Positions 1 through 7,167 of a stretch of DNA of 9,657 bases are shown piece by piece. The translations under genes were made by a program, and so were the position numbers. The notes beneath the pieces are model-generated. The model saw only the letters and a list, made by a program, of their open reading frames with translations, did no database searches and was not told where the DNA came from. Origin of the DNA: Bacteroidales bacterium UBA6408 (lineage in GTDB: Bacteria > Bacteroidota > Bacteroidia > Bacteroidales > UBA932); contig DJPQ01000102.1 of the NCBI GenBank assembly GCA_002439805.1, forward strand, positions 1 to 9,657, given 5' to 3'. Within the stretch, counting starts at the first letter, position 1; the number at the start of each line of letters is the position of its first letter.

Positions 1-605
1 TGCCCGAGCGTCATCGGCACGGCGTCCTCCAGCTGGGTGCGCCCCATCTTCAGCACGTCGGCGAACTCCTCTCCCTTCTTCTTGAGGGAGTCGATGAGCT
101 TCCGGAGATGCTCAACGAGCTTCTTGTTTGTGGCATATAGTCCGAGGTGAATCGCGGTCGGATAGGCATCGTTGGTTGACTGCGAGCGGTTCACATGGTC
201 GTTAGGGGAACAGAACTGATACTCTCCCCTGTGATGCCCCATCAGTTCAAGCGCACGGTTTGCGATGACCTCGTTGGCGTTCATGTTGGTCGTGGTGCCC
301 GCGCCGCCCTGAATCATATCGACCGGGAAATCCTCGTGATGCTTTCCGTCAAGAATCTCTCGGCAGGCCGTGATGATCGCGTCGGCCTGCTCATCGCTGA
401 GAAGTCCGAGCTGACGGTTAGCCATTGCGGCTCCCATCTTGGTGATTGCCAGAGCGTTGATGAAAAGAGGATAGGACGAGAGCCGGAAGTTGCTTATCCT
501 GAAATTCTCGATTCCCCTGAGCGTCTGGACTCCATAGAGCTTGTCGTCAGGAATTTCACGACTTCCGATGAGGTCGCTTTCAACACGCGTATTTTTCTGT
601 TCCAT
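1..605 (-). CDS. aspA: Aspartate ammonia-lyase, N-terminal 201 codons (cut by left edge)
   Basis: This enzyme reversibly deaminates L-aspartate to fumarate and ammonia in the cytoplasm, feeding fumarate to anaerobic respiration or succinate formation. Translating the minus strand from the ATG at 605-603 gives MEQKNTRVESDLIG and an open frame to the window edge. Fumarase/aspartase superfamily blocks are clear: GAGTTTNMNANE (residues 101-112), NRSQSTNDAYPT (139-150) and GRTQLEDAVPMTLG (188-201). The Gln after GRT favours aspartase, because fumarases have His there (GRTHLQDA). The family is usually about 470 residues, so the catalytic flexible loop with the GSS motif lies outside the window. The start fits the family N-terminus, and no earlier in-frame start is better. 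A likely promoter of its own lies at 695-702, so it is probably not transcribed with the lipoprotein genes upstream. No lesion is seen. Confidence 0.96.
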   Translation of the reverse strand, partial: MEQKNTRVESDLIGSREIPDDKLYGVQTLRGIENFRISNFRLSSYPLFINALAITKMGAAMANRQLGLLSDEQADAIITACREILDGKHHEDFPVDMIQGGAGTTTNMNANEVIANRALELMGHHRGEYQFCSPNDHVNRSQSTNDAYPTAIHLGLYATNKKLVEHLRKLIDSLKKKGEEFADVLKMGRTQLEDAVPMTLG

Positions 606-651
606 ATCTTTCAGATTTTGCAAGATTTTGGTATATATCCTTATGATTTCA

Positions 652-702
652 TACAATTGTGCCGGATTTCATTGCCTTCCGGCGAAATCCGGCACAAATG
701 TA
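652..702. repeat. Long inverted repeat overlapping the aspA promoter
   Basis: Arms 652-670 and 684-702 are reverse complements at 18 of 19 positions, the only mismatch being 656/698. They are separated by 13 bases (671-683). Each arm, read inward, carries GTGCCGGATTTC. The right arm contains the TACATTTG -7 box for aspA. The left arm starts TACAATTG, one base off the same element in the opposite direction. It could be an operator for a dimeric regulator, or a hairpin if it is transcribed whole. If aspA transcription starts near 689, only the left arm and loop would be in the aspA leader, which favours a DNA-level role. Confidence 0.75.
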
Positions 703-738
703 CTAAATATTGTAACACGAAACCGCGAAAAGCGGTTT
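695..738 (-). promoter_or_regulatory. Probable aspA promoter (Bacteroidota type)
   Basis: On the minus strand, 702-695 reads TACATTTG, an exact match to the Bacteroidota -7 element TAnnTTTG, followed by TGCCGG. The best -33 candidate is TTTC at 738-735, only 16 bases upstream and not the ideal TTTG, so that part is weak. Transcription would start near 688-690, giving a 5' leader of about 80-85 bases before the aspA ATG. The -7 box lies inside one arm of the inverted repeat at 652-702. Confidence 0.6.
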
Positions 739-739
739 T
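719..739. terminator. GC hairpin between the lipoprotein operon and aspA
   Basis: AACCGC (721-726) pairs with GCGGTT (732-737) around a 5-base loop, and the stem is lengthened by A720-T738 and a G719-T739 wobble. It lies 33 bases beyond the stop codon of the 545-residue lipoprotein gene, where an operon terminator is expected. The T-rich tail is on the plus-strand side (TTTTATTTGTT, 736-746). In the operon's direction the stem is followed by only TTT and then CGTG. So it may end operon transcripts weakly, act in both directions, or mainly stop plus-strand transcripts. Confidence 0.5.
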
Positions 740-771
740 ATTTGTTCGGGATGCTACTCGGAGTACTCAAT

Positions 772-2409
772 TTATTCCTTGACACATCGCACGCTGGCCC
801 CATATACACGAGCCCCGTAGCCTGACGGGTCGTAAAGATTGCTGTTGAACTTCTCTATTCCGACATATACGCGGCCCTGATTCATGAAGAGGCAGTTGGA
901 ACGTCCCCATGCATCCAGATTGTGATCCGCGACGTCGGCCGTCCAATAGAGCATCTCCAGTGATGCATACTGCGGAGCTCCGAACATACCGAGAGAACCG
1001 GCCTTCGGGAAAAAGGCGTTGTTTCCGCCCTTGTTCCAGACATAGCCGTAGCCATTCTCGTCCTCGACCCAGTTGTCGGCTGTCTTAACGTCATTCTCGT
1101 CAAAGTCCGCGTCAATCCTTGAAAGGCAGGCGCCTGACTCAATCGTCCCGAAAGCCTGCGACTTAGGCACGACATAGCCTGCGGGACACGGGTCGAAGAT
1201 GCTCTTGTAGTTCTTCTCGGAGGCTGTGTTGCCCCAGAGGTTCGAACCGTACTGCTCGTCGGTGGAGTTGTCCGGGCTCATTATGTACCAGTCGCATTTG
1301 ATTGCGCCGGTATAGACGGCGTGGATGGTGAGGAACTTTTCCGGATTCGCCACGGCATACTCCATATTTCCCGGAGCATGGTAGGTGACAATCGCCTTCT
1401 CAGAAGAAATGCCCCTCGTGCCGTCCCCTTTCTGTTCATTGCGGACATTCGCCGACGGACTGAGCTTCACCTGTTCCTGATATTTGGAGTTCTGGGTGTC
1501 GCTGTCGTCTGTGTAGTATATGGTCGGAATCTCCACAAAGTCAGCCGCTGACGGGAGGAACGGGTCCTTGCGGCCCCACTGATAGAAAAGTCCCCTCGTG
1601 TTCTGCGCCTCGGAAGGCACGGCGCTGAGAGCTCCGAGGTTGCGGTCCATCCACACAAGACCGTTGTCGTCTGTCTTGTCCGCGATTTCGTCGGCGCTAA
1701 CCCAGATGTGCCAGCTCCAGAGAATCTCCCCGCCGGCGTTGCATACCGCAATCACGGCATTTCCGGGCTCTGTCCCGGTCGAGAACCAGACATTCCCTCC
1801 TTCAAAGGCAGGCTCGCCGTCGATGACATTGTGGCTGCGGGTGCGGTCGCCGTCGAGGGTCGCCTCCCAGACAAGCTCCGCATACGCCGCGTTCTTAATC
1901 TCGACTCCGCAGTTCTCGATGTACTTGGAGTTGCCGTCACCCTTGCCGTTGCCCTTTACCGCCGCCGGGAACTTGTAGGTCACTCCGAGAGAGGTGATGT
2001 AGCAGTTGGCCGTCTCGCCGTCAGCGGCAAGGCTGACCGGAGTGCTCACCTGCATCACCTTTATGTCGCGACAGTCAGTGTAGCCCTCGTCGCCGCAGAT
2101 GACCGAAACCACGCCGTAGCGGGTCTTGCCCGTCGTGTTCGGCTCAACGGTGAAGGTGACCGAATTTTCTTCCGGATTCGCGGAGATGCTTATCCATGTG
2201 TAGTCGCAGTCGTAGTACCACTCGCCGTTGGCGCTGACAAGGACGGTCTTCGTGCCGCCCTCGACCGGAAACACCGTCTGAGTCGATGACAGTTCGACAT
2301 TCCCGACCAGAATTTCCTCGGCGGGGGTCTCCGGAGCCGCTTCCTTCCCGCAGGCCGCGAGCGAGAGAACCGCCGCAGCCGCACAAATCATGTTTATATA
2401 TCTTTTCAT
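772..2409 (-). CDS. Surface lipoprotein with BACON and FISUMP-like domains
   Basis: The 545-residue product starts with a lipoprotein signal (lipobox LAAC, Cys20, then GKEAAPE), so it should be lipidated and probably surface exposed. Residues 37-122 form one BACON-type beta-sandwich (VELSSTQTVFPVEGG..., with W72-I-S-I-S and a closing VMQVS). Residues 133-238 are a second domain with ANCYITS, FPAAVKGNG, GNAVIAV and WSWHIWVS, a combination common in Bacteroidales surface proteins. Residues 244-545 resemble the Fibrobacter-succinogenes-major-paralogue (FISUMP) family: GLVWMDRNLGA (250-260), GLFYQWGRKDPF (273-284), FDPCPAGYVVP (405-415), a YWTAD segment near 488 and the terminal SVRCVK. FISUMP domains have no established catalytic role, so adhesion or a pilus-tip-like part is only an inference. 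The gene lies 22 bases after the LRR lipoprotein gene and is probably the last in the operon. It looks intact. Domain calls are firm, function unknown. Confidence 0.9.
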   Translation of the reverse strand: MKRYINMICAAAAVLSLAACGKEAAPETPAEEILVGNVELSSTQTVFPVEGGTKTVLVSANGEWYYDCDYTWISISANPEENSVTFTVEPNTTGKTRYGVVSVICGDEGYTDCRDIKVMQVSTPVSLAADGETANCYITSLGVTYKFPAAVKGNGKGDGNSKYIENCGVEIKNAAYAELVWEATLDGDRTRSHNVIDGEPAFEGGNVWFSTGTEPGNAVIAVCNAGGEILWSWHIWVSADEIADKTDDNGLVWMDRNLGALSAVPSEAQNTRGLFYQWGRKDPFLPSAADFVEIPTIYYTDDSDTQNSKYQEQVKLSPSANVRNEQKGDGTRGISSEKAIVTYHAPGNMEYAVANPEKFLTIHAVYTGAIKCDWYIMSPDNSTDEQYGSNLWGNTASEKNYKSIFDPCPAGYVVPKSQAFGTIESGACLSRIDADFDENDVKTADNWVEDENGYGYVWNKGGNNAFFPKAGSLGMFGAPQYASLEMLYWTADVADHNLDAWGRSNCLFMNQGRVYVGIEKFNSNLYDPSGYGARVYGASVRCVKE

Positions 2410-2431
2410 GTCCTTCTGTTCTTATTGTCAA

Positions 2432-5400
2432 TTATTTCCAGTCGTTCGGAATTGAATCGTAGTCGCTCAGGCCGGTGCAGCCGTAGAAGCAGCTGGTTCC
2501 CGAAATCCTGTTATTGAATATCGAAGTATCGTATGTCTTGCGTTGATAGAGGTGAACCTTGGTGCCGCTGAAATCCGTGTATGGAGACTCTCCGGTCAGT
2601 GCCGCGCAGTTTGCAAATGCATATCCGAAATCCTTTGCCTTCTTCGCAGCATCGAACAGCCCGGCCGGAATTGATTTGAGCGATGTGCAGCCGGCGAAAC
2701 ACTCATTAAAGGTTACGACGGTGCTGGCCGGCGGCACACTGTCGAAAAGTCCGGCAGGGATTTCAGTAATTCCCGCGCAATTGACAAAGGAGTCGGCAAA
2801 ACTGTAGGCCTTCGTGTTCTTTGCGAACAGTCCGGAAGGAATGGCCTTGAGCGACTTGCAGTTGGCGAACACGGACTTGAACTCCGTTGCAAGCGTGCAG
2901 GCATCGAACAGCCCGGCCGGAATCTCGGCAAGGGCCGTGCAGCCATTGAAGAGGTTGTTGAAATCCGTGACGTTCTTGTTCTTCGCGAAAAGACCTGCGG
3001 GAACAGACTTCAATGCGGAGCAGTTGTTGAAAACCTTCGGGAATTTCTTGGCATTCACATTGGCGGCAAACAGCCCTTCCGGAATCGCCTCAAGAGATGA
3101 GCAGTCCATGAATATGGAATCGAATGCCGTGACTTTGACCATCTTCGAGAACAGCGCGGCAGGCACGGTCTTGAGGGAGGTGCAGCCGGAGAAAATGCTG
3201 TTTATGGATGTCACGTTAGCGCAGTTCGCAAAGGCGTCTCCGGAAATGTCCGAAAGGGACGTGCACCCCATGAACAGGAAATTCATCATTGTAGCCTTTG
3301 CCGGGAAGACATTCGCGCCTGCTTTTACAAGGGACGTGCAGCCTTTGAACGCATTGTTGAAAGTAACGTTTCTTGTGATGAACGAGAACAGACCGTCAGG
3401 GACTTCCTTAAGGCCGGTGCAGTTCTCAAACATACTGTTGCAGCTTGATACCGTCGAGGCGGAACCGGTGAACATAGACTTCGGAAGAGACGCCAGAGAG
3501 GAGCATCCGTAAAACATATTGTTCAGGTTCGCGACCTTAGCGCAGGAATTGCCGAGCCCTTCGGGAACCGCCTTCAACGCCGCGCAGCCCTGGAAACAGT
3601 TCGACAGGTTATTCACCTTCCCGGCAACCGGTTCGAACAAATCCGCCGGAATGGTCGTCAAAGAGTCACAGCTCTGAAAGAGTCCGGTGAGAACCAGCGT
3701 CTTGTTTGCCGCCGTTGCTTCGGCGACGCCTTCAAGCAGTCCGGACGGGACCTCCGTTATGTTGGAATTGAAGAAAATCTTCTGCATTGACGTAGCATTT
3801 GCAAGTCCCTTGAACATCCCGGCCTTGAGCGGAGCGTTGAACGTCGCGCCGCTGAAGAGTTCCGAAATGTAGGACGACCCGTCAAGTCCCTCGAAGAATC
3901 CGTCAGGGAACTCGTCTATCACCGCATTCTGAAAAATCTGATTCACATATTTCGACTTCTTCTGTCCTGCAAGAAACTTGAAAAGACCAGCCGGAATGTG
4001 CTTGATGTGGCTAGAATGGAACAGCTGGTTGAAATGGTCGGCCGCGGTGCACGGGGTGAAAATTCCGGACGGGATGTTGTCCGCGACCACCTCCATGAAC
4101 AATCCGTCAAAATTCGTGGCGAGAGTATTGCCCGCGAACAGGTTCTCCGGAACGGAGGCGAGGTTCATGCCTCTGAATGTCTGGGCAAAGCTCTTGACCT
4201 TAGGACAGTATGCGAAGAGTTTTTCCGGAATGGCGACCGGAGTCCCGGTCTCCGGACTTTTTCCGCCGTTTATATAATCACCAACGCCCAATCCCCTGAA
4301 GACATAATCCATCTTCGTGACGTCGGGGCAGTTGGCAAAGAGCTGTTCCGGGATGGACTTCACGGTTTCGGTGTAGGCGAAAGCATATGCGAAATTGGTT
4401 GCCTTTGAAGCATATTTGAATATGTCATCAGGTATTTCCCTTAATTTATAGCAGCTTGAAAAAGCATTCTCGAAACTTGTCACGTCAGAGAAAGATCCGC
4501 AGACATCCCCGGGGATGCTTTCAAGCAGCGGACAGGTCTTGCACATATTCGCGGCCGTCTCCGCGCCGAGTTTTCCCCAAGAAACCACGTTGAGAAGATT
4601 GACCGTCCCCACCTGCGTCTCAATGCTGTAATAGCCCGTGTCCGTGAGATTGTACGCCGGAGCCGTGCCCTTGGTCATGATTATATATTTTCCGGCCTTC
4701 GCATATTTGTGTGCAGGCTGCTTTGTACTGTCAAATGTCTCCGGAGCGGAACCGTCGCCCCAGTCAACGGTGATGTTGACATTCGTGTTGGCCCTTGTCG
4801 TATAGACCCCGGCATTATAATATGTCACGCCGTCCTTGTTGGTCTGAATCTCGAAAATCAGTTCCTCCGTGTCCTCCCCGATCTGGATGACCTTAATCTT
4901 GCCTGTAGCCGTGTTTTCCTTTTCTCCGACAAGAACTGAAATCTCTCCCTTTCTCTGCTTATTGTCCGGAGCAGGGGTTATGTTCACCGTGACCTTGCCG
5001 TCGGTGTTCGTTACCGAATACCAGTCCTCACCCTCGGCAGGGGTCAGAGCGACGTCAAGTTCAGGGTTGGACTCCAGTGTAATCTCGCTTTCGCCGCCCT
5101 TGCCGTCGCAGTGGGCGACATAGGTCGAAAGCTCAAGCCATGCCTTCCCGTCCTGAGAGACGCGGATGACATCGGTCGCGGCATCCTTGCCCTCGCCGGC
5201 CGTCAATGTCAGATCCACCGTTCTCTCGGATGTCGTCGTGTTCGGGTTCACGGAGAGCTTAAGTCCGCCCTCGACCTTCTCCACGAGCAGCCACTGAGAG
5301 GTGCAGCGGAACTTCAGGTCTTCCTGATTTGTCTCAATCTTCACCTCCGAAGCAAGCTCGCCGAACGCCGGGAAGCGCACGGCATTGGTCGAAGGGGTTA

Positions 5401-5827
5401 TCTCCGGCTGTCCGGCCCAGTTCTGCGAGACATTTATCACATAGCTCGAAACCACGTCGTCCGCGTCCGAAGCGGTCACCGTAAGTTCCGTCGTGCGGCT
5501 CTTGTCGCTCTCGTTGAGCGGAGCCGTGAGCGTCAGGTAGTGCTTGTCGGCGGAGACTGAAAGCCAGCTGTCGTCGGAAAGGCTGTAGTTCCATTCGTCA
5601 AGGTTGGTGGAGACAGCAACGACCACCTCGCCGCCTCTGGTCTTGAAATTCAGGCTTGCGGAAAGTCCGTCCTCAGCGGGCACAAACAGTCCGTTGTCTG
5701 AGCTTACCTCTATGCGGGCCGTCCGCTCCGGAGTCTCCTTGCCTCCGCCCGGTTCAAGATTATCCTTTGCGCAGGATACGGCAAGCGTCATCGCCGCGAC
5801 CGCGAGAAAATATATCGTCTTTTTCAT
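2432..5827 (-). CDS. Giant BACON/PKD/leucine-rich-repeat surface lipoprotein
   Basis: This 1131-residue protein has a lipoprotein signal (AVSC, Cys19, then AKDN). Three BACON-like domains follow, at about 38-134, 142-225 and 229-316; the first two end in INVSQ and IRVSQ, the third in IKVIQ. BACON domains are thought to bind glycans or mucin, or to act as spacers. A PKD-like domain at about 349-388 carries VDWGDGS and HKYAKAGKYII. Residues 434-1076 are about 23 leucine-rich repeats averaging 28 residues (27 is the commonest length). A unit opens L-x-x-I-P-x-G-L-F and closes F-x-G-C-T-S, related to BspA-type repeats. The C-terminus (CFYGCTGLSDYDSIPNDWK) is a capping motif familiar from Bacteroidota LRR lipoproteins. 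BspA-like repeats often bind host or bacterial surface proteins, so an adhesin is the likeliest role, inferred only. It starts 17 bases after the preceding stop, consistent with an operon. No break is seen. Confidence 0.93.
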   Translation of the reverse strand: MKKTIYFLAVAAMTLAVSCAKDNLEPGGGKETPERTARIEVSSDNGLFVPAEDGLSASLNFKTRGGEVVVAVSTNLDEWNYSLSDDSWLSVSADKHYLTLTAPLNESDKSRTTELTVTASDADDVVSSYVINVSQNWAGQPEITPSTNAVRFPAFGELASEVKIETNQEDLKFRCTSQWLLVEKVEGGLKLSVNPNTTTSERTVDLTLTAGEGKDAATDVIRVSQDGKAWLELSTYVAHCDGKGGESEITLESNPELDVALTPAEGEDWYSVTNTDGKVTVNITPAPDNKQRKGEISVLVGEKENTATGKIKVIQIGEDTEELIFEIQTNKDGVTYYNAGVYTTRANTNVNITVDWGDGSAPETFDSTKQPAHKYAKAGKYIIMTKGTAPAYNLTDTGYYSIETQVGTVNLLNVVSWGKLGAETAANMCKTCPLLESIPGDVCGSFSDVTSFENAFSSCYKLREIPDDIFKYASKATNFAYAFAYTETVKSIPEQLFANCPDVTKMDYVFRGLGVGDYINGGKSPETGTPVAIPEKLFAYCPKVKSFAQTFRGMNLASVPENLFAGNTLATNFDGLFMEVVADNIPSGIFTPCTAADHFNQLFHSSHIKHIPAGLFKFLAGQKKSKYVNQIFQNAVIDEFPDGFFEGLDGSSYISELFSGATFNAPLKAGMFKGLANATSMQKIFFNSNITEVPSGLLEGVAEATAANKTLVLTGLFQSCDSLTTIPADLFEPVAGKVNNLSNCFQGCAALKAVPEGLGNSCAKVANLNNMFYGCSSLASLPKSMFTGSASTVSSCNSMFENCTGLKEVPDGLFSFITRNVTFNNAFKGCTSLVKAGANVFPAKATMMNFLFMGCTSLSDISGDAFANCANVTSINSIFSGCTSLKTVPAALFSKMVKVTAFDSIFMDCSSLEAIPEGLFAANVNAKKFPKVFNNCSALKSVPAGLFAKNKNVTDFNNLFNGCTALAEIPAGLFDACTLATEFKSVFANCKSLKAIPSGLFAKNTKAYSFADSFVNCAGITEIPAGLFDSVPPASTVVTFNECFAGCTSLKSIPAGLFDAAKKAKDFGYAFANCAALTGESPYTDFSGTKVHLYQRKTYDTSIFNNRISGTSCFYGCTGLSDYDSIPNDWK
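2600..4528 (-). repeat. About 23 tandem LRR units of roughly 81 bp
   Basis: This is the DNA coding for residues 434-1076 of the LRR lipoprotein. Units are mostly 27 codons; unit 3 and unit 10 carry insertions. Units 16-23, nearest the C-terminus, are the most regular (such as LKSVPAGLF... and LAEIPAGLF...). Units 3-10 have drifted, and most lack the F-x-G-C ending. At DNA level the same 23 bases occur at 2649-2671 and 2901-2923, showing recent duplication or homogenisation. Confidence 0.85.
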
Positions 5828-5844
5828 CGTATTCTTTCATTTAT

Positions 5845-7098
5845 TTATTCGACATCGGATTCAGACCCCACAATTTTGCGGAGTTCCACGGACTTTCCAA
5901 AAGGCATGCAGGCATATTGAAGCGGAGTGAGCACCGGTGACTGGAGGCTCATGTCCATATAGAGGATGCAGAGTCCGGATCCCTCGGGAATGCCTCCGTC
6001 CGGATTCGGTTCGGTGTTGAGACCCGTCGTAACCGTGATTGTGTTCCTGTCCTCCGAAACCGCGCCCGCAAAGACACCGGGCGCATTATTGTCATATGTG
6101 AGGTAGCCGTTGTTAATCCAGTAGCCGACGAAGAAGCAGGCCGCCACATCCGTATCCTGCTGGCCGAAGCCGACATTCCAGAGCGACGGAATCTCCACAT
6201 CGCCGGTCTCCTTGCTGAAATTCACCGGAACGGCCATTCCCTTAACGAGAAAATCCTTCAGAAGATAGGATATGCCGTACTTGTCCTCCACGAGAGTAGC
6301 CGTGCGGGTGAAAGTCGCCGTATATTTTTCAATGTTGCTGTCCTGAAGTTCGCGGAGAGTGCCCGAGAACCCCTTGGCATAGCAGATTCCTTTTGAGTTA
6401 TAGACCCGGGTCACCGCATACCAGTTCTCCGCATAAATGTCATACTCCCCGAGAAGGCTCAGATACTTGTTGCCGGCGACGGTCTCCTGAGTGAAGGAAT
6501 ATTCGAGCGAGGCGTCGCCCGACATGACCTTCACCTTGCCGGTCAGAGCCACGTCGCCCTCGTTGGCGGGAGCGGTGACGGTCACGGTGGAGGCGTCATA
6601 ATCCACCGCGATGCCGGCCCATTCGCAATCAACGAGTTCGGCGGCCCATTCGGCGCTCGCCTCAACGGTGAACCTGTATTCACCGCCCCGGGAGTCGAAG
6701 GCATACCCGTCGGTCGCGGTGGTCGTGAGAATCTTCGCGTTTCCGGATTCCTGCGCCACGGCGATAGTCTTTTCCGCCACTGCCGCGTCGCTGAAGGCAA
6801 CGCTAACGACAGCCCTGCGGACAGATTCGGTTTCATTTTCAGATACGCTGACGACAATCTTACCGTCGCCGTCAGTCTCCGCCGAGCACCAGCCCTCGGA
6901 GCTTTGCACGGTCTCCACCGCCAGACCGTCCCCCTGAAGCTTCACATAGACGGTTTTCTGCGACGCGGACCGGTCAAAGACCAGACTCGCGGCAGACAAT
7001 GTAGCCTCGGGAACCTCTTTGACGGGTTCCTCCTTCCCGCATCCCGTTACCGACAGGATGCCGAGAAACAGTGCAGTTAAGCCAATAGTCCTTTTCAT
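5845..7098 (-). CDS. Lipoprotein with two BACON domains and a beta-rich C-terminal domain
   Basis: The 417-residue product begins with a lipoprotein signal (lipobox VTGC, Cys20). The following GKEEPVKE contains K-E-E, like the Lys-acidic-acidic surface export signal known from Bacteroidota lipoproteins. BACON-like domains lie at about 31-116 (ATLSAASLVFDRSAS..., closing IAVAQES) and 122-205 (ILTTTATDGYAFDSRGG..., SAEWAAEL, closing SFTQE). Residues 212 to about 405 are a domain I cannot name, starting YLSLLGEYDIYAENWYA and rich in beta-type sequence. Its LLGEYDI start and the later FLVKGMAVPVNFSKETGDVEI segment parallel the WLGTWTV...GWGIS...FDAETGYL module of the gene upstream, so they may be relatives. 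The gene follows that gene by 69 bases and precedes the LRR gene by 17. No active-site pattern is evident. A glycan- or protein-binding surface role is an inference. The ATG at 7098 directly precedes the signal peptide. Confidence 0.9.
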   Translation of the reverse strand: MKRTIGLTALFLGILSVTGCGKEEPVKEVPEATLSAASLVFDRSASQKTVYVKLQGDGLAVETVQSSEGWCSAETDGDGKIVVSVSENETESVRRAVVSVAFSDAAVAEKTIAVAQESGNAKILTTTATDGYAFDSRGGEYRFTVEASAEWAAELVDCEWAGIAVDYDASTVTVTAPANEGDVALTGKVKVMSGDASLEYSFTQETVAGNKYLSLLGEYDIYAENWYAVTRVYNSKGICYAKGFSGTLRELQDSNIEKYTATFTRTATLVEDKYGISYLLKDFLVKGMAVPVNFSKETGDVEIPSLWNVGFGQQDTDVAACFFVGYWINNGYLTYDNNAPGVFAGAVSEDRNTITVTTGLNTEPNPDGGIPEGSGLCILYMDMSLQSPVLTPLQYACMPFGKSVELRKIVGSESDVE

Positions 7099-7167
7099 AC
7101 ACTACTTTTGTTTTGGAAACCTTCAAAAAATAACCTGCATCATCTTTTTCATGTTTCCCATTAATAC

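Noticed and set aside
755..768. Small palindromes TACTCGGAGTA and GAGTACTC just after the last lipoprotein stop
   Set aside because: Stems of about five bases with almost no loop are too short to call a terminator or operator.
195..782. Plus-strand ORF of 195 codons over aspA
   Set aside because: It lies antisense to a clear aspartase frame, runs through the promoter and hairpin, and has no recognisable motif.
2814..3512. Plus-strand ORF of 232 codons opposite the LRR array
   Set aside because: It is the antisense reflection of regular LRR codons; its own repeats mirror the real protein and no domain is seen.
3978..4408. Overlapping plus-strand ORFs inside the LRR gene
   Set aside because: Two frames open over the same stretch of an intact minus-strand coding region; both are shadows.
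5111..5560. Plus-strand ORF of 149 codons opposite the BACON domains
   Set aside because: Arg/Gly/Leu-rich product typical of an antisense frame in GC-rich DNA, with no start context or domain.
772..7098. A CRISPR-like or satellite array suggested by the regular spacing in the LRR gene
   Set aside because: The repeats are in frame, diverged and coding, with no identical repeats and unique spacers.
7123..7161. A 12-codon ORF (MGNMKKMMQVIF) between the Fn3-like gene and the 417-residue lipoprotein gene
   Set aside because: It could be a leader peptide, but an ORF this short arises easily by chance and nothing marks it as translated.
7099..7167. Possible internal promoter before the 417-residue lipoprotein gene
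   Set aside because: The minus strand has TATTTTTTG, which has one base too many for TAnnTTTG, and no clear -33 partner was seen.
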